Assembly (NCBI GenBank): GCA_024234895.1 | Contig: JACKNJ010000002.1 | Location: 67,001 to 131,000, forward strand | Direction of reading: 5' to 3' | DNA length: 64,000 bases | DNA from: Gammaproteobacteria bacterium | GTDB lineage: Bacteria; Pseudomonadota; Gammaproteobacteria; JACKNK01 | Shown here: one piece after another, positions 32,988 through 40,512 of the stretch | Layout: each line of letters begins with the position of its first letter | How positions within the stretch are numbered: the stretch's first letter is position 1 | Translations under genes and position numbers: made by a program | Notes under the pieces: model-generated | The model's input: the letters and a program-made list of their open reading frames with translations, nothing else | Databases searched by the model: none | What the model was told of the DNA's origin: nothing

Positions 32988-33035
32988 GTGACCCCGAAGC
33001 TTCCAGCTGAGGGAACGAAGCTTCACGACTGATCC

Positions 33036-33314
33036 TCAGCGATCTTCGCGCTGGTGCCAGACCCGCAGCACCAACACCTCCCTCGCGCCAATCAGATAAC
33101 GCACCACGTAATCGCCCGCGATCAGGTCACGGATGACCTGGGGGTCTGGTGCCATCGCCACCGGCACACCCAACTCCGGAAAGGATTCCAGGCGATCCAT
33201 CGCGGTCAGCAAGTGATTCGCCACACGTTGCGCGGCGGCAGGATCATGAATCGCGATGAATTCCCGCAGTCGTCGCAGATCGCCGACGGCCTCGGGCGTA
33301 AATGCGAGCCTCAT
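33036..33314 (-). CDS. ParE/RelE-superfamily toxin
   Basis: 92 aa. The compact RelE/ParE fold shows as MRLAFTPEAVGDLRRLREFIA, the central PELGVPV and the strand DYVVRYLIGAREVLVLRVWHQRED, with a terminal His-rich loop typical of plasmid-stabilisation toxins. The ATG overlaps the antitoxin stop by 4 bp (ATGA), giving the usual antitoxin-toxin order. ParE members poison gyrase and RelE members cut mRNA at the ribosome; the sequence suggests ParE-like but does not prove the target. Confidence 0.85.
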   Translation of the reverse strand: MRLAFTPEAVGDLRRLREFIAIHDPAAAQRVANHLLTAMDRLESFPELGVPVAMAPDPQVIRDLIAGDYVVRYLIGAREVLVLRVWHQREDR

Positions 33315-33577
33315 CTCGGTGGCGGGTCGAGTTCGTTATCCGTGCCCCAACTGGCAACCCACGCCTTCACCGCCTCGCCGTCGACGCGCCGACCATCCCG
33401 GGCCGAGTCGATGGCCACAAGCGTCTCCTCCCACCTTTGCTGCTCCTGGTTCTGACGCGCCAGATACTCGCGGACGGCCTGGTTGATCAAGTAGCTCTTG
33501 CTCCGATCCTGCCGCCGGGCAAGTTCCTCCAACGGCTTCTCGACATCGGGTTGAAGACGGACGCTGGTGATGCTCAT
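33311..33577 (-). CDS. Ribbon-helix-helix (CopG-type) antitoxin
   Basis: 88 aa. The N-terminal RHH DNA-binding motif (SVRLQPDVEKPLEELARRQDRSKSYLINQAVREYL) is clear. The C-terminal tail (WEETLVAIDSARDGRRVDGEAVKAW) would wrap the partner toxin. It is encoded first and overlaps the toxin gene by 4 bp. Antitoxins of this type repress their own promoter, which should lie in 33578-33730. Confidence 0.88.
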   Translation of the reverse strand: MSITSVRLQPDVEKPLEELARRQDRSKSYLINQAVREYLARQNQEQQRWEETLVAIDSARDGRRVDGEAVKAWVASWGTDNELDPPPR

Positions 33578-33730
33578 TGCAATCCTTCGGAACGCATGTG
33601 GTGACGATGTAATACAGAGTAATCCACATTGCTCGCGAAGGTGAGTACGTACTCAGAAGTGAATCGTCGGGCCGTTGCTGAGCGATCTAAAGTCGACTTG
33701 GTCATCTGACTTGGTTCACCGGAGACTGGC

Positions 33731-33960
33731 ATGCCAACGGTCATCAACATCCACGAGGCAACAACCCACCTCCTGGTCGCGGTCGATGGTTTCCAACATC
33801 TACCGATCATCGCTCTGCACAGCTTGCGGGCGGGCAGTTTCCTAGCCGATCACCGTGACCCTTTCGACCGGATGCTGGCTGCGCAGTCGGACTTGGAAGG
33901 CCTTACCCGGGTGATGCGTGACCCAGTCTTTCAATTGTTTGGATGCGCGCTTGTTTGGTA
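33731..33960 (+). pseudogene. Collapsed phd-vapC toxin-antitoxin pair (fusion by internal deletion)
   Basis: The reading frame starts like a Phd/prevent-host-death antitoxin (MPTVINIHEATTHLL) and after about 17 residues jumps to the C-terminal third of a PIN-domain toxin (LPIIALHSLRAGSF...HRDPFDRMLAAQSDLEGLTRVMRDPVFQLFG). Everything between is missing: most of the antitoxin and the first two PIN acidic residues. A REP unit follows directly at 33966. The product cannot be an active VapC. The frame is open to 34051, but its tail is REP sequence. Confidence 0.75.
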
Positions 33961-34050
33961 TTGCCTATGCAACGATGCGAGACCTCGAAGCTCGAGCCCT
34001 CCGTCAGCGCCGCGTTTTTCGGTGTCGGCTATGATCGACCGAAATCCTTG

Positions 34051-34458
34051 ATGAACGGACCGATGACCACAGTGACCCCAGACAAGCTGAGCGCGATCCT
34101 GCAACGCCATGACGAGATTCGTCTGGCGATGCTGTTTGGCTCGCACGCGACGGGAACGGCCCGGCCAGACAGCGATATCGATGTCGCGGTCTGGGCGGAC
34201 AGCGCGCTGGATGCCGAGACGCGCATCGCACTGATCGAGGAACTGGCCCTGGCGTTCGGTCGCCCGATCGACCTCATCGATTTGCGCCGTGCCGGTGAGC
34301 CCTTGCTCGGCGAAATTCTGAACGGCAAACGCCTGTTCGGCGACCCGGATATCTACGCATCGCTGCTGAGCCGCCACCTGCTCGATGTCGCCGATTTCGT
34401 TCCCCTGCAACGCCGCATTCTGGCGGCACGGCGAGACGCATGGTTACGGTCGTCGTAG
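34051..34458 (+). CDS. mntA: MntA-type nucleotidyltransferase antitoxin
   Basis: 135 aa from the ATG at 34051 (an ATG at 34063 is also possible). The minimal nucleotidyltransferase signature GSHATGTARPDSDIDVAVW (G-S-x10-D-x-D) is intact, as in MntA antitoxins that AMPylate HepT on a tyrosine. The 3' end overlaps hepT by 19 bp, the usual gene order. The pair is flanked by REP units at 33966 and 34903. Confidence 0.9.
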   Translation: MNGPMTTVTPDKLSAILQRHDEIRLAMLFGSHATGTARPDSDIDVAVWADSALDAETRIALIEELALAFGRPIDLIDLRRAGEPLLGEILNGKRLFGDPDIYASLLSRHLLDVADFVPLQRRILAARRDAWLRSS

Positions 34459-34859
34459 AGCAGAAGCTCGAATCGCTACGGCGTTGTCTCGCTCGCGTGC
34501 AGGACAAATGCCCGGACTCACTGGAACAACTGGAGTCCGACGCCGACACGCAGGACATTCTCGTGCTCAACCTCACCCGTGCGGTGCAATTGTGCGTGGA
34601 CATCGCAACGCACCTGATCGGTCGTCTGGACGGACCTGCCCCGCAGACCATGGGGGAGTCCTTCGATGAACTTGCCCGCTTGGGTGTGTTGGATGCGGAG
34701 ATCGCTGGATCGCTGAAAAAGGCCGTCGGGTTCCGCAACGTCGCGGTACACAACTACGACGCCATCGACTGGGCGATCGTGATGTCGATTTGCCGGGATA
34801 AAGTGCCGGATTTCAGGCGGTTTGCCGAGCAAATCGTTCGCGTGGAGAACGAATCATGA
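34440..34859 (+). CDS. hepT: HEPN-domain toxin HepT
   Basis: 139 aa, all-helical. The HEPN RNase motif Rx4HxY is present as RNVAVHNY at residues 99-106, and the preceding helix has the family pattern LGVLDAEIAGSLKKAVGF. HepT cuts RNA (tRNA in studied systems) unless its Tyr in HxY is modified by MntA. It is co-encoded and overlapping with mntA. HepT/MntA pairs are often part of anti-phage islands. Confidence 0.92.
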   Translation: MVTVVVEQKLESLRRCLARVQDKCPDSLEQLESDADTQDILVLNLTRAVQLCVDIATHLIGRLDGPAPQTMGESFDELARLGVLDAEIAGSLKKAVGFRNVAVHNYDAIDWAIVMSICRDKVPDFRRFAEQIVRVENES

Positions 34860-34902
34860 TTGATGATTTGCATCATTCGTCAGCCCGCAGAAGTCAGTGT
34901 GG

Positions 34903-35000
34903 ATGCAACGATGCGAGACCTGACCCCGAAGCCGCGCTTGGATGCAACGATGCGAGACCTGACCCCGAAGCCGCGCTGACCCCGAAGCCGCGAGACCCTC
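34903..35000 (+). repeat. Tandem REP units between hepT and darG
   Basis: Two direct copies of a 38-39-bp unit starting GGATGCAACGATGCGAGACC (34903-34941 and 34942-34979) are followed by a third partial unit (GACCCCGAAGCCGCGAGACC). They fill the convergent gap between hepT and darG. Same family as the units around the RAYT. Confidence 0.9.
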
Positions 35001-35023
35001 GCCCTTCCTAGCCTCCGGGCCTC

Positions 35024-36091
35024 TCAGATCGGCATCGCCTTGAGCCGATTCAAGGCAATCTCCACCGCGCGTCGATCGAACAGCCCGGCCTTGCGCTTGG
35101 CCCACCGCGGACCGGCGGGCCAATGGGCGATGCCGTCGAGCACCGCGTCGACGTTCGGCTCCACTCGTTCCTTCGTCAGCAGCCAATCCACCGTCGCCAG
35201 CAGCTCCATGCCGAACGGGGATTCAAAGCCGTCGATGAGTGCCGAGGTCTGCTCCAAGGCCGGCAGGTAATCCTTGGCCTCGGACTTCAGATAGGCCGCG
35301 ACCCGCTCGCGTTTGGACTCGTCGAACCAGATCACGTCCAGGGGATCGGAATCGCTGATGCGCTTCTCGCTCTTGAGATAGCTGCCGTCCAGGCCGTCCA
35401 GCAGGTGCCGCAGGCGGTCGGCGTAGGGGCCGTAGTTGTTGGCCATGAAACGTAGGTCCAATCCATTCTTGAGCTGCTGACCCTCGATGACCCGCTCCAG
35501 GAACCAGGCCAGTTTCTGAATCTCCAACAAGCTGCACTCCATACCCAGCACCCAGTAGCGGCGCACCAGTTCGGCGATCAACGCGCGCGGCGCGGTGAGC
35601 TTCTGCACGCCCTTGGTCTTGGCCACGTTCTGGTATTGACGGGTTGGTTCGAAGACCAGGATGTCGACATCCTGCAAACCGGCCAGCCGGGCCTCGATCT
35701 CGCCCTTCACCAGCGGCCAATCCAGGCCGCCGTTACCCGCGCCCAAGGGTGGGATGGCGATGGACTTGACCCCGTGGCCCACGATGAACGCCTTCAGATC
35801 CTCCAGCCCCTCGGTGATCCACTCCAGCTTTGAGGGATGGCGCCAATGCCGCTTGGTGGGGAAGTTCACCACCCAGCGTGGCCCCATCAGCTCGCCGGTC
35901 TCGGTGACGAACATCTTTCCCGTCACCACTTGCTTGGCTTTGCACGCCTCGGCGTACTCGGCCATGTTGGTGGGAAACCGTTCTTTGAACATCAACGCGA
36001 TGCCTTTGCCCATCACGCCCACCGTGTTCACGGTGTTGACCAGGGCCTCGGCGTCAGCGTCGAGCAGGTTGCCTTGGGTGTAATGGATCAT
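35024..36091 (-). CDS. darG: DarG-type macrodomain antitoxin
   Basis: 355 aa from the ATG at 36091, which overlaps the darT stop as TGATG; upstream in-frame starts would only extend into darT. The N-terminal macrodomain (1-150) has IHYTQGNLLDADAEALVNTVNTVGVMGKGIALMFK and IAIPPLGAGNGGLDW, the ADP-ribose binding loops. The C-terminal half (about 175-355) is the helical DarG extension (VRRYWVLGMECSLLEIQKLAWFLER). DarG removes ADP-ribose from DNA and binds DarT directly. Length and layout match complete DarG. Confidence 0.93.
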   Translation of the reverse strand: MIHYTQGNLLDADAEALVNTVNTVGVMGKGIALMFKERFPTNMAEYAEACKAKQVVTGKMFVTETGELMGPRWVVNFPTKRHWRHPSKLEWITEGLEDLKAFIVGHGVKSIAIPPLGAGNGGLDWPLVKGEIEARLAGLQDVDILVFEPTRQYQNVAKTKGVQKLTAPRALIAELVRRYWVLGMECSLLEIQKLAWFLERVIEGQQLKNGLDLRFMANNYGPYADRLRHLLDGLDGSYLKSEKRISDSDPLDVIWFDESKRERVAAYLKSEAKDYLPALEQTSALIDGFESPFGMELLATVDWLLTKERVEPNVDAVLDGIAHWPAGPRWAKRKAGLFDRRAVEIALNRLKAMPI

Positions 36092-36738
36092 CAGAAGTAC
36101 CAACCGGGCATGGCGTGGACATCGAGGTTCAGGCCGTGGCCTGCGAGTTGAGCATCAATGTCGTGTTTGATCTGGTCTGTGTAGCACACTGCACCGAGCA
36201 AGGCAGAGATCGGGCAGTGCCGATGCACCAGTGCCTCCGCCTGATAACGCTCCAGCTTCTCCGGGTCGTTGGGGTCCCGGCTGAAGTTGCGGGATTGCAG
36301 CAGTGGCCAATCGACCTGATCGAGTTGCGCGGTGTCGGAAAAGAAGCGCGCCAGCGCGACCTTGGCGTGTTTGTCCGTGAACACGAAAGGGATGCCCAAT
36401 TCCTGCAGTCGGGGCAGAGACGACACCAGGATCACGATCTCCGCGTTGGAGCGCTGGAGTACCCCGCGCCCTGTGTGGATGTTGTACATCATCAAGGAGA
36501 ACGGCGTGAAATAGAACGGCACGTAGTCGTTCAGTGCCCCGCCGGGCGCGACGGGCACGGGACGGGTGGCGCGTTTTTGGATCAGGTCCTCGTTGCCAAT
36601 GTTTACCCAAGCGGGCGAGCGCAAGGCGCTGTTGCCGCAATGCAGGCCATTGGCCCAAATCCACGGCAGGTTGTCGCGGTGGACGATGCGCCAGATAAAG
36701 GCTTTTTCAGGATTCAGGTTTTTGTAGCTGTGGGCCAT
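36091..36738 (-). CDS. darT: DarT-type DNA ADP-ribosyltransferase toxin
   Basis: 215 aa. The family N-terminus FIWRIVHRDNLPWIWANGLHCGNS, the NAD-site arginine segment IQKRATRPVPVAPGGALNDYVPFYFTPFSLMMYNI, and the later EALVHRHCPI with the catalytic glutamate are all present. DarT transfers ADP-ribose to thymine or guanine bases of single-stranded DNA; DarTG pairs act as toxin-antitoxin and anti-phage systems. It is transcribed first and translationally coupled to darG. Intact active-site residues suggest a live toxin. Confidence 0.93.
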   Translation of the reverse strand: MAHSYKNLNPEKAFIWRIVHRDNLPWIWANGLHCGNSALRSPAWVNIGNEDLIQKRATRPVPVAPGGALNDYVPFYFTPFSLMMYNIHTGRGVLQRSNAEIVILVSSLPRLQELGIPFVFTDKHAKVALARFFSDTAQLDQVDWPLLQSRNFSRDPNDPEKLERYQAEALVHRHCPISALLGAVCYTDQIKHDIDAQLAGHGLNLDVHAMPGWYF

Positions 36739-36918
36739 CAGACGGTTTGCGATGCCAGCGCCGCATCTTGGTCGGAATTGAACTGTCGCATCCCGGATGA
36801 TCCCATCGATCTCAACCGGGCTCTGAGCTTTTCCTGGCGCGTGAGTTGTTGACGGAGCTGTTGGATGGTGTTCGCCAAGTTCCGTCCAAGGTCAAGGATG
36901 CATTCGGGTCAAGGCGTT

Positions 36919-36961
36919 GGGGTCTCGCATTGTTGCATTTAACTGAACAATGCGAGACCCC
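36919..36961. repeat. Paired inverted REP units upstream of darT
   Basis: GGGGTCTCGCATTGTT (36919-36934) and AACAATGCGAGACCCC (36946-36961) form an exact 16-bp inverted repeat around an 11-nt loop. This is a head-to-head (BIME-like) pair of the RAYT-associated unit. It truncates the reverse-transcriptase-like fragment on its right. Confidence 0.9.
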
Positions 36962-37241
36962 ATCGGCCAGCGACCCATTGCGCCTTGTGGCGGAACAGCC
37001 CGTACCCGCGCCGATAGGGCTCATATAGCTGGCGATCACGCAACGCATACGGACGGCGTGGCCAACCGTTTTCAGGCCGGTGTCAGTTGACGCCGGGATA
37101 CCAGCGGTTCGCGAACGAGAAATTTTCCATCCTCGCTTCCAGAAACGGAGCAAGCAGCAAGCCATATGCAGTGAACACGACCCGGTCCGCGACCGTCGGT
37201 TGGCAGTAATGGCGGATTTGCGCGCCTTTTTTGGGGTACCA
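36962..37241 (-). pseudogene. Fragment of a reverse-transcriptase-like protein, trapped between REP units
   Basis: On the minus strand one frame reads WYPKKGAQIRHYCQPTVADR, then VVFTAYGLLLAPFLEARM and ENFSFANRWYPGVN. After a TGA at about 37078, the same frame continues RRPYALRDRQLYEPYRRGYG and LFRHKAQWVAGRWG. The first block looks like an RNA-directed DNA polymerase N-terminal region (RHYCQPTVADRVVF, RMENFSFANRWYPG). There is no catalytic YADD, no start and no rest of the gene. Both ends run straight into REP sequence. The family assignment is from memory of the pattern and needs a search. Confidence 0.4.
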
Positions 37242-37246
37242 CCCTC

Positions 37247-37479
37247 AGCACCTTCAGGGTCACAGCACCTTCAGGGTCAAGCACCTTCAGGGTCAACCTT
37301 CAGCAACCTTCAGCGCAACCTTCAGGGTCAGGTCTCGTATTGTTGCATTTGACAGCATCTCGGCTAGCAGCACCTTTAGTTCACCTTTAGGGTCAGGTCT
37401 CGCATTGTTGCATTTGGTGACTCGTCCGCAGCACCTTTAGGGTCAGGTCTCGCATTGTTGCATTTGGTGACTCGTCCGC
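37247..37479 (+). repeat. REP-derived tandem array upstream of the RAYT gene
   Basis: It begins with irregular 16-17-bp repeats of AGCACCTTCAGGGTCA (37247-37330), then a unit GGTCTCGTATTGTTGCATTT (37331-37350). Two near-identical 50-bp units follow, 37380-37429 and 37430-37479, each ending TTTGGTGACTCGTCCGC. All are in the opposite orientation to the units left of hepT and to the copy after the RAYT. The array ends 12 bp before the RAYT ATG. Confidence 0.9.
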
Positions 37480-37491
37480 TAAGTTTGCCCA

Positions 37492-38325
37492 ATGGCCAGA
37501 CCACTTCGAATTGAATTCACGGGGGCGCTTTATCACGTCACCGCGCGGGGCGATCGTCGCGAAGACATCTATGAGGACGATGAGGACCGGGCGGCGTTCC
37601 TGAAGGTGCTTGGCGAGGTGGTCACGCAGTTCAATTGGGTGTGTCACGCGTATTGCCTGATGAGCAACCACTATCACCTGCTGATCGAGACGCCCGATGC
37701 CAACCTGGGCCGGGGGATGCGGCAACTCAACGGGGTGTTCACGCAAACGTCGAACCGTCGGCATCAGCGCACGGGGCATCTTTTTCAGGGGCGATATAAA
37801 GCGATCCTGGTGGACAAGGATGCTTACCTTCTTGAGCTCGCGCGTTACATCGTCCTCAATCCCGTTCGCGCCCGAATGGTTGAACTGCCCGAGCAGTGGC
37901 CGTGGAGCAGCTATCGCGCCACGGTCGGACTGGACGCCCCGATTTCCGCATTGCAGGTCGATGCGATCCTGGGGCTGTTCGGGACTCGGCGCATCAACGC
38001 GCGCAAACGCTACGCGGGATTCGTCGCCGATGGGGTTGGGCGGGCCTCGGTGTGGGAAAACCTCAGACAGCAGATTTATCTCGGCGACGAGGCCTTTGTC
38101 GCGCGGATGCAGGCACAAACCGAGATCGCCGGCCAATCAATCACCATCCCGATCGCCCAGAGACGGCCGCCTGCGCCGTCACTGGAGGTCATTCGCGCGG
38201 ACAACCCGGACCGGGATGCCGCCATTCGCGTCGCCTATTCAAGCGGCGGTTACATCTACCAACAGCTTGCCGATCATTTCGGCCTGCATCCCGCGACCAT
38301 CGGGCGCATCGTTCGAAAGCCGTGA
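37492..38325 (+). CDS. REP-associated tyrosine transposase (RAYT, Y1 family)
   Basis: 277 aa. The Y1/HUH fold shows FTGALYHVTARGDRREDIYEDDEDRAAFL, the metal-binding HYH in CLMSNHYHLLIETP (about residue 63), RRHQRTGHLFQGRYKAILVD, and the catalytic tyrosine helix ARYIVLNPVRARMVELP. A C-terminal HTH-like tail (GGYIYQQLADHFGLHPATIGRIVRKP) is probably the REP-recognition extension. The gene is bracketed by inverted REP units (37380-37479 and 38325-38345), the usual RAYT-REP arrangement. RAYTs cut single-stranded REP hairpins and are domesticated rather than self-mobile. Confidence 0.93.
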   Translation: MARPLRIEFTGALYHVTARGDRREDIYEDDEDRAAFLKVLGEVVTQFNWVCHAYCLMSNHYHLLIETPDANLGRGMRQLNGVFTQTSNRRHQRTGHLFQGRYKAILVDKDAYLLELARYIVLNPVRARMVELPEQWPWSSYRATVGLDAPISALQVDAILGLFGTRRINARKRYAGFVADGVGRASVWENLRQQIYLGDEAFVARMQAQTEIAGQSITIPIAQRRPPAPSLEVIRADNPDRDAAIRVAYSSGGYIYQQLADHFGLHPATIGRIVRKP

Positions 38326-38345
38326 TGCAACGATGCGTGAACCGG
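38325..38345 (+). repeat. REP unit directly after the RAYT stop
   Basis: GTGATGCAACGATGCGTGAACC begins at the RAYT stop codon. It is a variant of the GATGCAACGATGCGAGACC unit and lies in inverted orientation to those upstream of the gene, closing the RAYT-REP unit on the right. Confidence 0.8.
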
Positions 38346-38431
38346 CCTCGCACTGACACCGAAGTTCCCATTGTCAATGATCAATACGGAGCAGATGATT
38401 CATCGTTCTCACGGAGGAAGCCGCACATCGT

Positions 38432-38446
38432 CGGCATCGTTATTGC
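38432..38446 (+). promoter_or_regulatory. Sigma-54 promoter of PEP-CTERM gene 1
   Basis: CGGCAT-CGTTA-TTGC has the strict GG-N10-GC spacing of -24/-12 promoters, 102 bp before the ATG at 38548. Three other PEP-CTERM genes of the window have equivalent sites. Confidence 0.7.
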
Positions 38447-38547
38447 CTGACCCCCGATGCAGACCAGCACGCGACCGCCCCAGGACGGGAACGGGTTGGA
38501 ACCGATCAACGAGTCGTGTGCATCAACACGAGCAAGGGCAACACTCC

Positions 38548-39360
38548 ATGAAAATCCGCACGTTACTTGCTTTATCCCTGGTGGTGTTCGGACTCACCAG
38601 CGGCCTCGACACAGCATCCGCCGCGCTGATCACCCAGGTTCGAAGCCTTGCGTACGACGACGGGGCAAGCAACGTGGTTGGCACGAATGCCCTTTCTTTT
38701 GCCAACGCCTTTGACTCGACGATGACCGCGATTCAGCGCATCGACTTCGAATCGGCACCGGCGGGAGACTTTTCCCTCTCGGGGCCGTTGGCGCTGGATG
38801 CGAACGTTACCGCCACGCTCTTCGGTACCGATCCCGCCGGGTTCGGCCCGCCACAGAACGATCCGGGCATTGCCAGTATCGATAACGACTCGACTCGTGG
38901 CTTCAACACGACCAGTGGCGGCAGTCAGCACCTGCGCGTGGTATCGAACGATCCCGGCACGGTCGATGGTGGGGTGATCCTCAGTTTCGCATCGAACATT
39001 CGCACCTTCGGGTTCTTCCTGATGGGGCGTGAGGACACCAAGCGGGACATCTTCATGGAGATCATTTTCGGCAACGGCGACCCGATGCAGGCCTTCCTGT
39101 CGGAAACCGGTCCGAACGGCTTCCCTGGGGGCGGCGGCATTCAGTTCATCGGCTTCTCATCGGATACCGATGTCGCCCAGATCATCATCCGTGAATCCGC
39201 CAGCATCACAGCCGGACGCGACATCTTCGGTATCGATGACATCCGCTACTCCTTCACGGAATCGGATCTGACCGGCCTTGGCGAGCCGGTACCTGCCCCC
39301 GGCTCCGCGGTGCTCATCGCGCTCGGCTTGATCGGCCTTCGCCGGCTGACTGCGGTCTGA
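38548..39360 (+). CDS. PEP-CTERM sorted surface protein 1
   Basis: 270 aa from the ATG at 38548. The signal peptide (MKIRTLLALSLVVFGLTSGL, cut near ASA) is followed by a beta-rich domain with FESAPAGDFSLSG and LSFASNIRTFGFFLMG, then a PEP-CTERM tail: PVPAPG, the hydrophobic segment SAVLIALGLIGL and basic RR. Exosortase and archaeosortase-like systems cut at the PEP-type motif and release the protein to the surface polymer. The middle domain is shared by many PEP-CTERM proteins but has no known activity. Confidence 0.88.
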   Translation: MKIRTLLALSLVVFGLTSGLDTASAALITQVRSLAYDDGASNVVGTNALSFANAFDSTMTAIQRIDFESAPAGDFSLSGPLALDANVTATLFGTDPAGFGPPQNDPGIASIDNDSTRGFNTTSGGSQHLRVVSNDPGTVDGGVILSFASNIRTFGFFLMGREDTKRDIFMEIIFGNGDPMQAFLSETGPNGFPGGGGIQFIGFSSDTDVAQIIIRESASITAGRDIFGIDDIRYSFTESDLTGLGEPVPAPGSAVLIALGLIGLRRLTAV

Positions 39361-39485
39361 CTCGATAGCGCGACCATACCGCCAGACCCCACGGATGGGG
39401 TCTGATGCAGGGACGCGGGGTCAATTCGGGCCACCTCCCGACGGTCGGCGATCTCCCCGCCCCCTCGGCACGCATCACCAGGCGG

Positions 39486-39512
39486 TGCATCCAGCACCCA
39501 GCGATCGCTCAT
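39486..39512 (-). pseudogene. Nine-codon stump of a PIN-domain (VapC/FitB) toxin
   Basis: The antitoxin stop overlaps an ATG as ATGA, and the new frame reads MSDRWVLDA, the typical start of a PIN toxin up to its first catalytic Asp. It then continues as PPGDACRGGGEIADRR without any PIN pattern. The toxin is therefore deleted after its first strand while the antitoxin gene stays complete. Confidence 0.6.
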
Positions 39513-39742
39513 CGCTGACGGTCCTCGCGAATCAGATATTCCAGCGCTTCGGGTAATGCCACGGCCCCGGATGCGGCCCGATCCCGGCGGATCGCCGCGA
39601 CCGTCTCCCGACGCTCCTGTCCAGCCTGCTGATTCGGCCTGTGTCGCTGTTCGACCATTGCCTGCCGGGCAAGGCTGCGGTGGCCGATCCCGGCACGCAG
39701 CGCCAAGGCCTTGCGCACGTCTTCGGGAAGATTTCGAATCAT
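39509..39742 (-). CDS. FitA/VapB-like antitoxin, now without toxin
   Basis: 77 aa. The N-terminal RHH-like segment MIRNLPEDVRKALALRAGIGHRSLARQAM matches FitA-type antitoxins. The C-terminus (TVAAIRRDRAASGAVALPEALEYLIREDRQR) is the toxin-wrapping part. It has normal antitoxin length. Its partner immediately downstream survives only as a nine-codon stump. The antitoxin may persist as an anti-addiction module or local repressor. Confidence 0.7.
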   Translation of the reverse strand: MIRNLPEDVRKALALRAGIGHRSLARQAMVEQRHRPNQQAGQERRETVAAIRRDRAASGAVALPEALEYLIREDRQR

Positions 39743-39847
39743 TCAAGCCATTCGGCTGACACCAGATGGCATAACCCTGTCACAAATGGCACACCCGCGA
39801 TTGGTGCGCCCATGGCGGCTAACGTTTTCGCAACAATTTGCCGTTCG

Positions 39848-39863
39848 TGGCCTACTTGTTGCT
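39848..39863 (+). promoter_or_regulatory. Sigma-54 promoter of PEP-CTERM gene 2
   Basis: TGGCCT-ACTTG-TTGCT has both conserved blocks and exact spacing. It lies only about 40 bp upstream of the ATG at 39904, so the leader would be near 30 nt. Confidence 0.75.
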
Positions 39864-39903
39864 GGTTTGCGCAAATTGCTTATTCACCACGGGTATTCGA
39901 CTA

Positions 39904-40512
39904 ATGACTTATCGCAAATTCCTCGCCCGCGCACTGACCGTTGCGGCTTTGTCGATGCTCGGCAACCCCGCGCAATCCGCAGTGCTCATCGATTTCTCGG
40001 AGGTCGGCGCCGATCTGGTCGTGAGCGTCAGCGGCACGCTCGACATCACCGGGCTCACGCACCTGGCCTATGGCGGCTCGTCAACGGGGGCGTCATCCAT
40101 CAATTCCGGCGCGTCGCAGGACTACCTGATCTTCGGCGCGAGTGCCGCCCCCATTGAACGTTACGATTTCATCAACACCCGGATTCCCGTGTTCGCCGGC
40201 ACTTTCTCCGCCACCGCCGATTTCACGACGGGCGATTCGTTCTATTTCTGGAATTCCAACACCAATTCCGCGCGCCTGTTCCTCGAAGACAGCTTCGTGT
40301 CCGGTTCCGCCCTGAACGCGACGATGACCTTCCTGAACACCACGCTGGTCGACATCGGCGGCATCAACACCGGCACCATCACGCTGGCCAACGACACCAT
40401 CGAGTTCACCGTGAATGCCAATACCGGTGGCGCCAGCGTCCCTGCGCCGCTGAGTGTGGCGCTGTTCGGTATCGGCCTGGCGGCACTGCGCCGCGCCCGG
40501 CACGCAACCTGA
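39904..40512 (+). CDS. PEP-CTERM sorted surface protein 2
   Basis: 202 aa from the ATG at 39904. The signal peptide ends near AQSA. The beta-rich middle (VLIDFSEVGADLVVSVSGTLDITG...) resembles a common PEP-CTERM companion domain. The tail is VPAPLSVALFGIGLAALRRARHAT: PEP-like motif, short helix, arginines. It is in the same cluster as three other PEP-CTERM genes, each with its own promoter region rather than one operon. Confidence 0.88.
   Translation: MTYRKFLARALTVAALSMLGNPAQSAVLIDFSEVGADLVVSVSGTLDITGLTHLAYGGSSTGASSINSGASQDYLIFGASAAPIERYDFINTRIPVFAGTFSATADFTTGDSFYFWNSNTNSARLFLEDSFVSGSALNATMTFLNTTLVDIGGINTGTITLANDTIEFTVNANTGGASVPAPLSVALFGIGLAALRRARHAT

Noticed and set aside
37247..37479. CRISPR-like array of short direct repeats
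   Set aside because: Repeat lengths and spacing are irregular, the 'spacers' are themselves repeated, no cas genes are near, and the units match the RAYT REP family.
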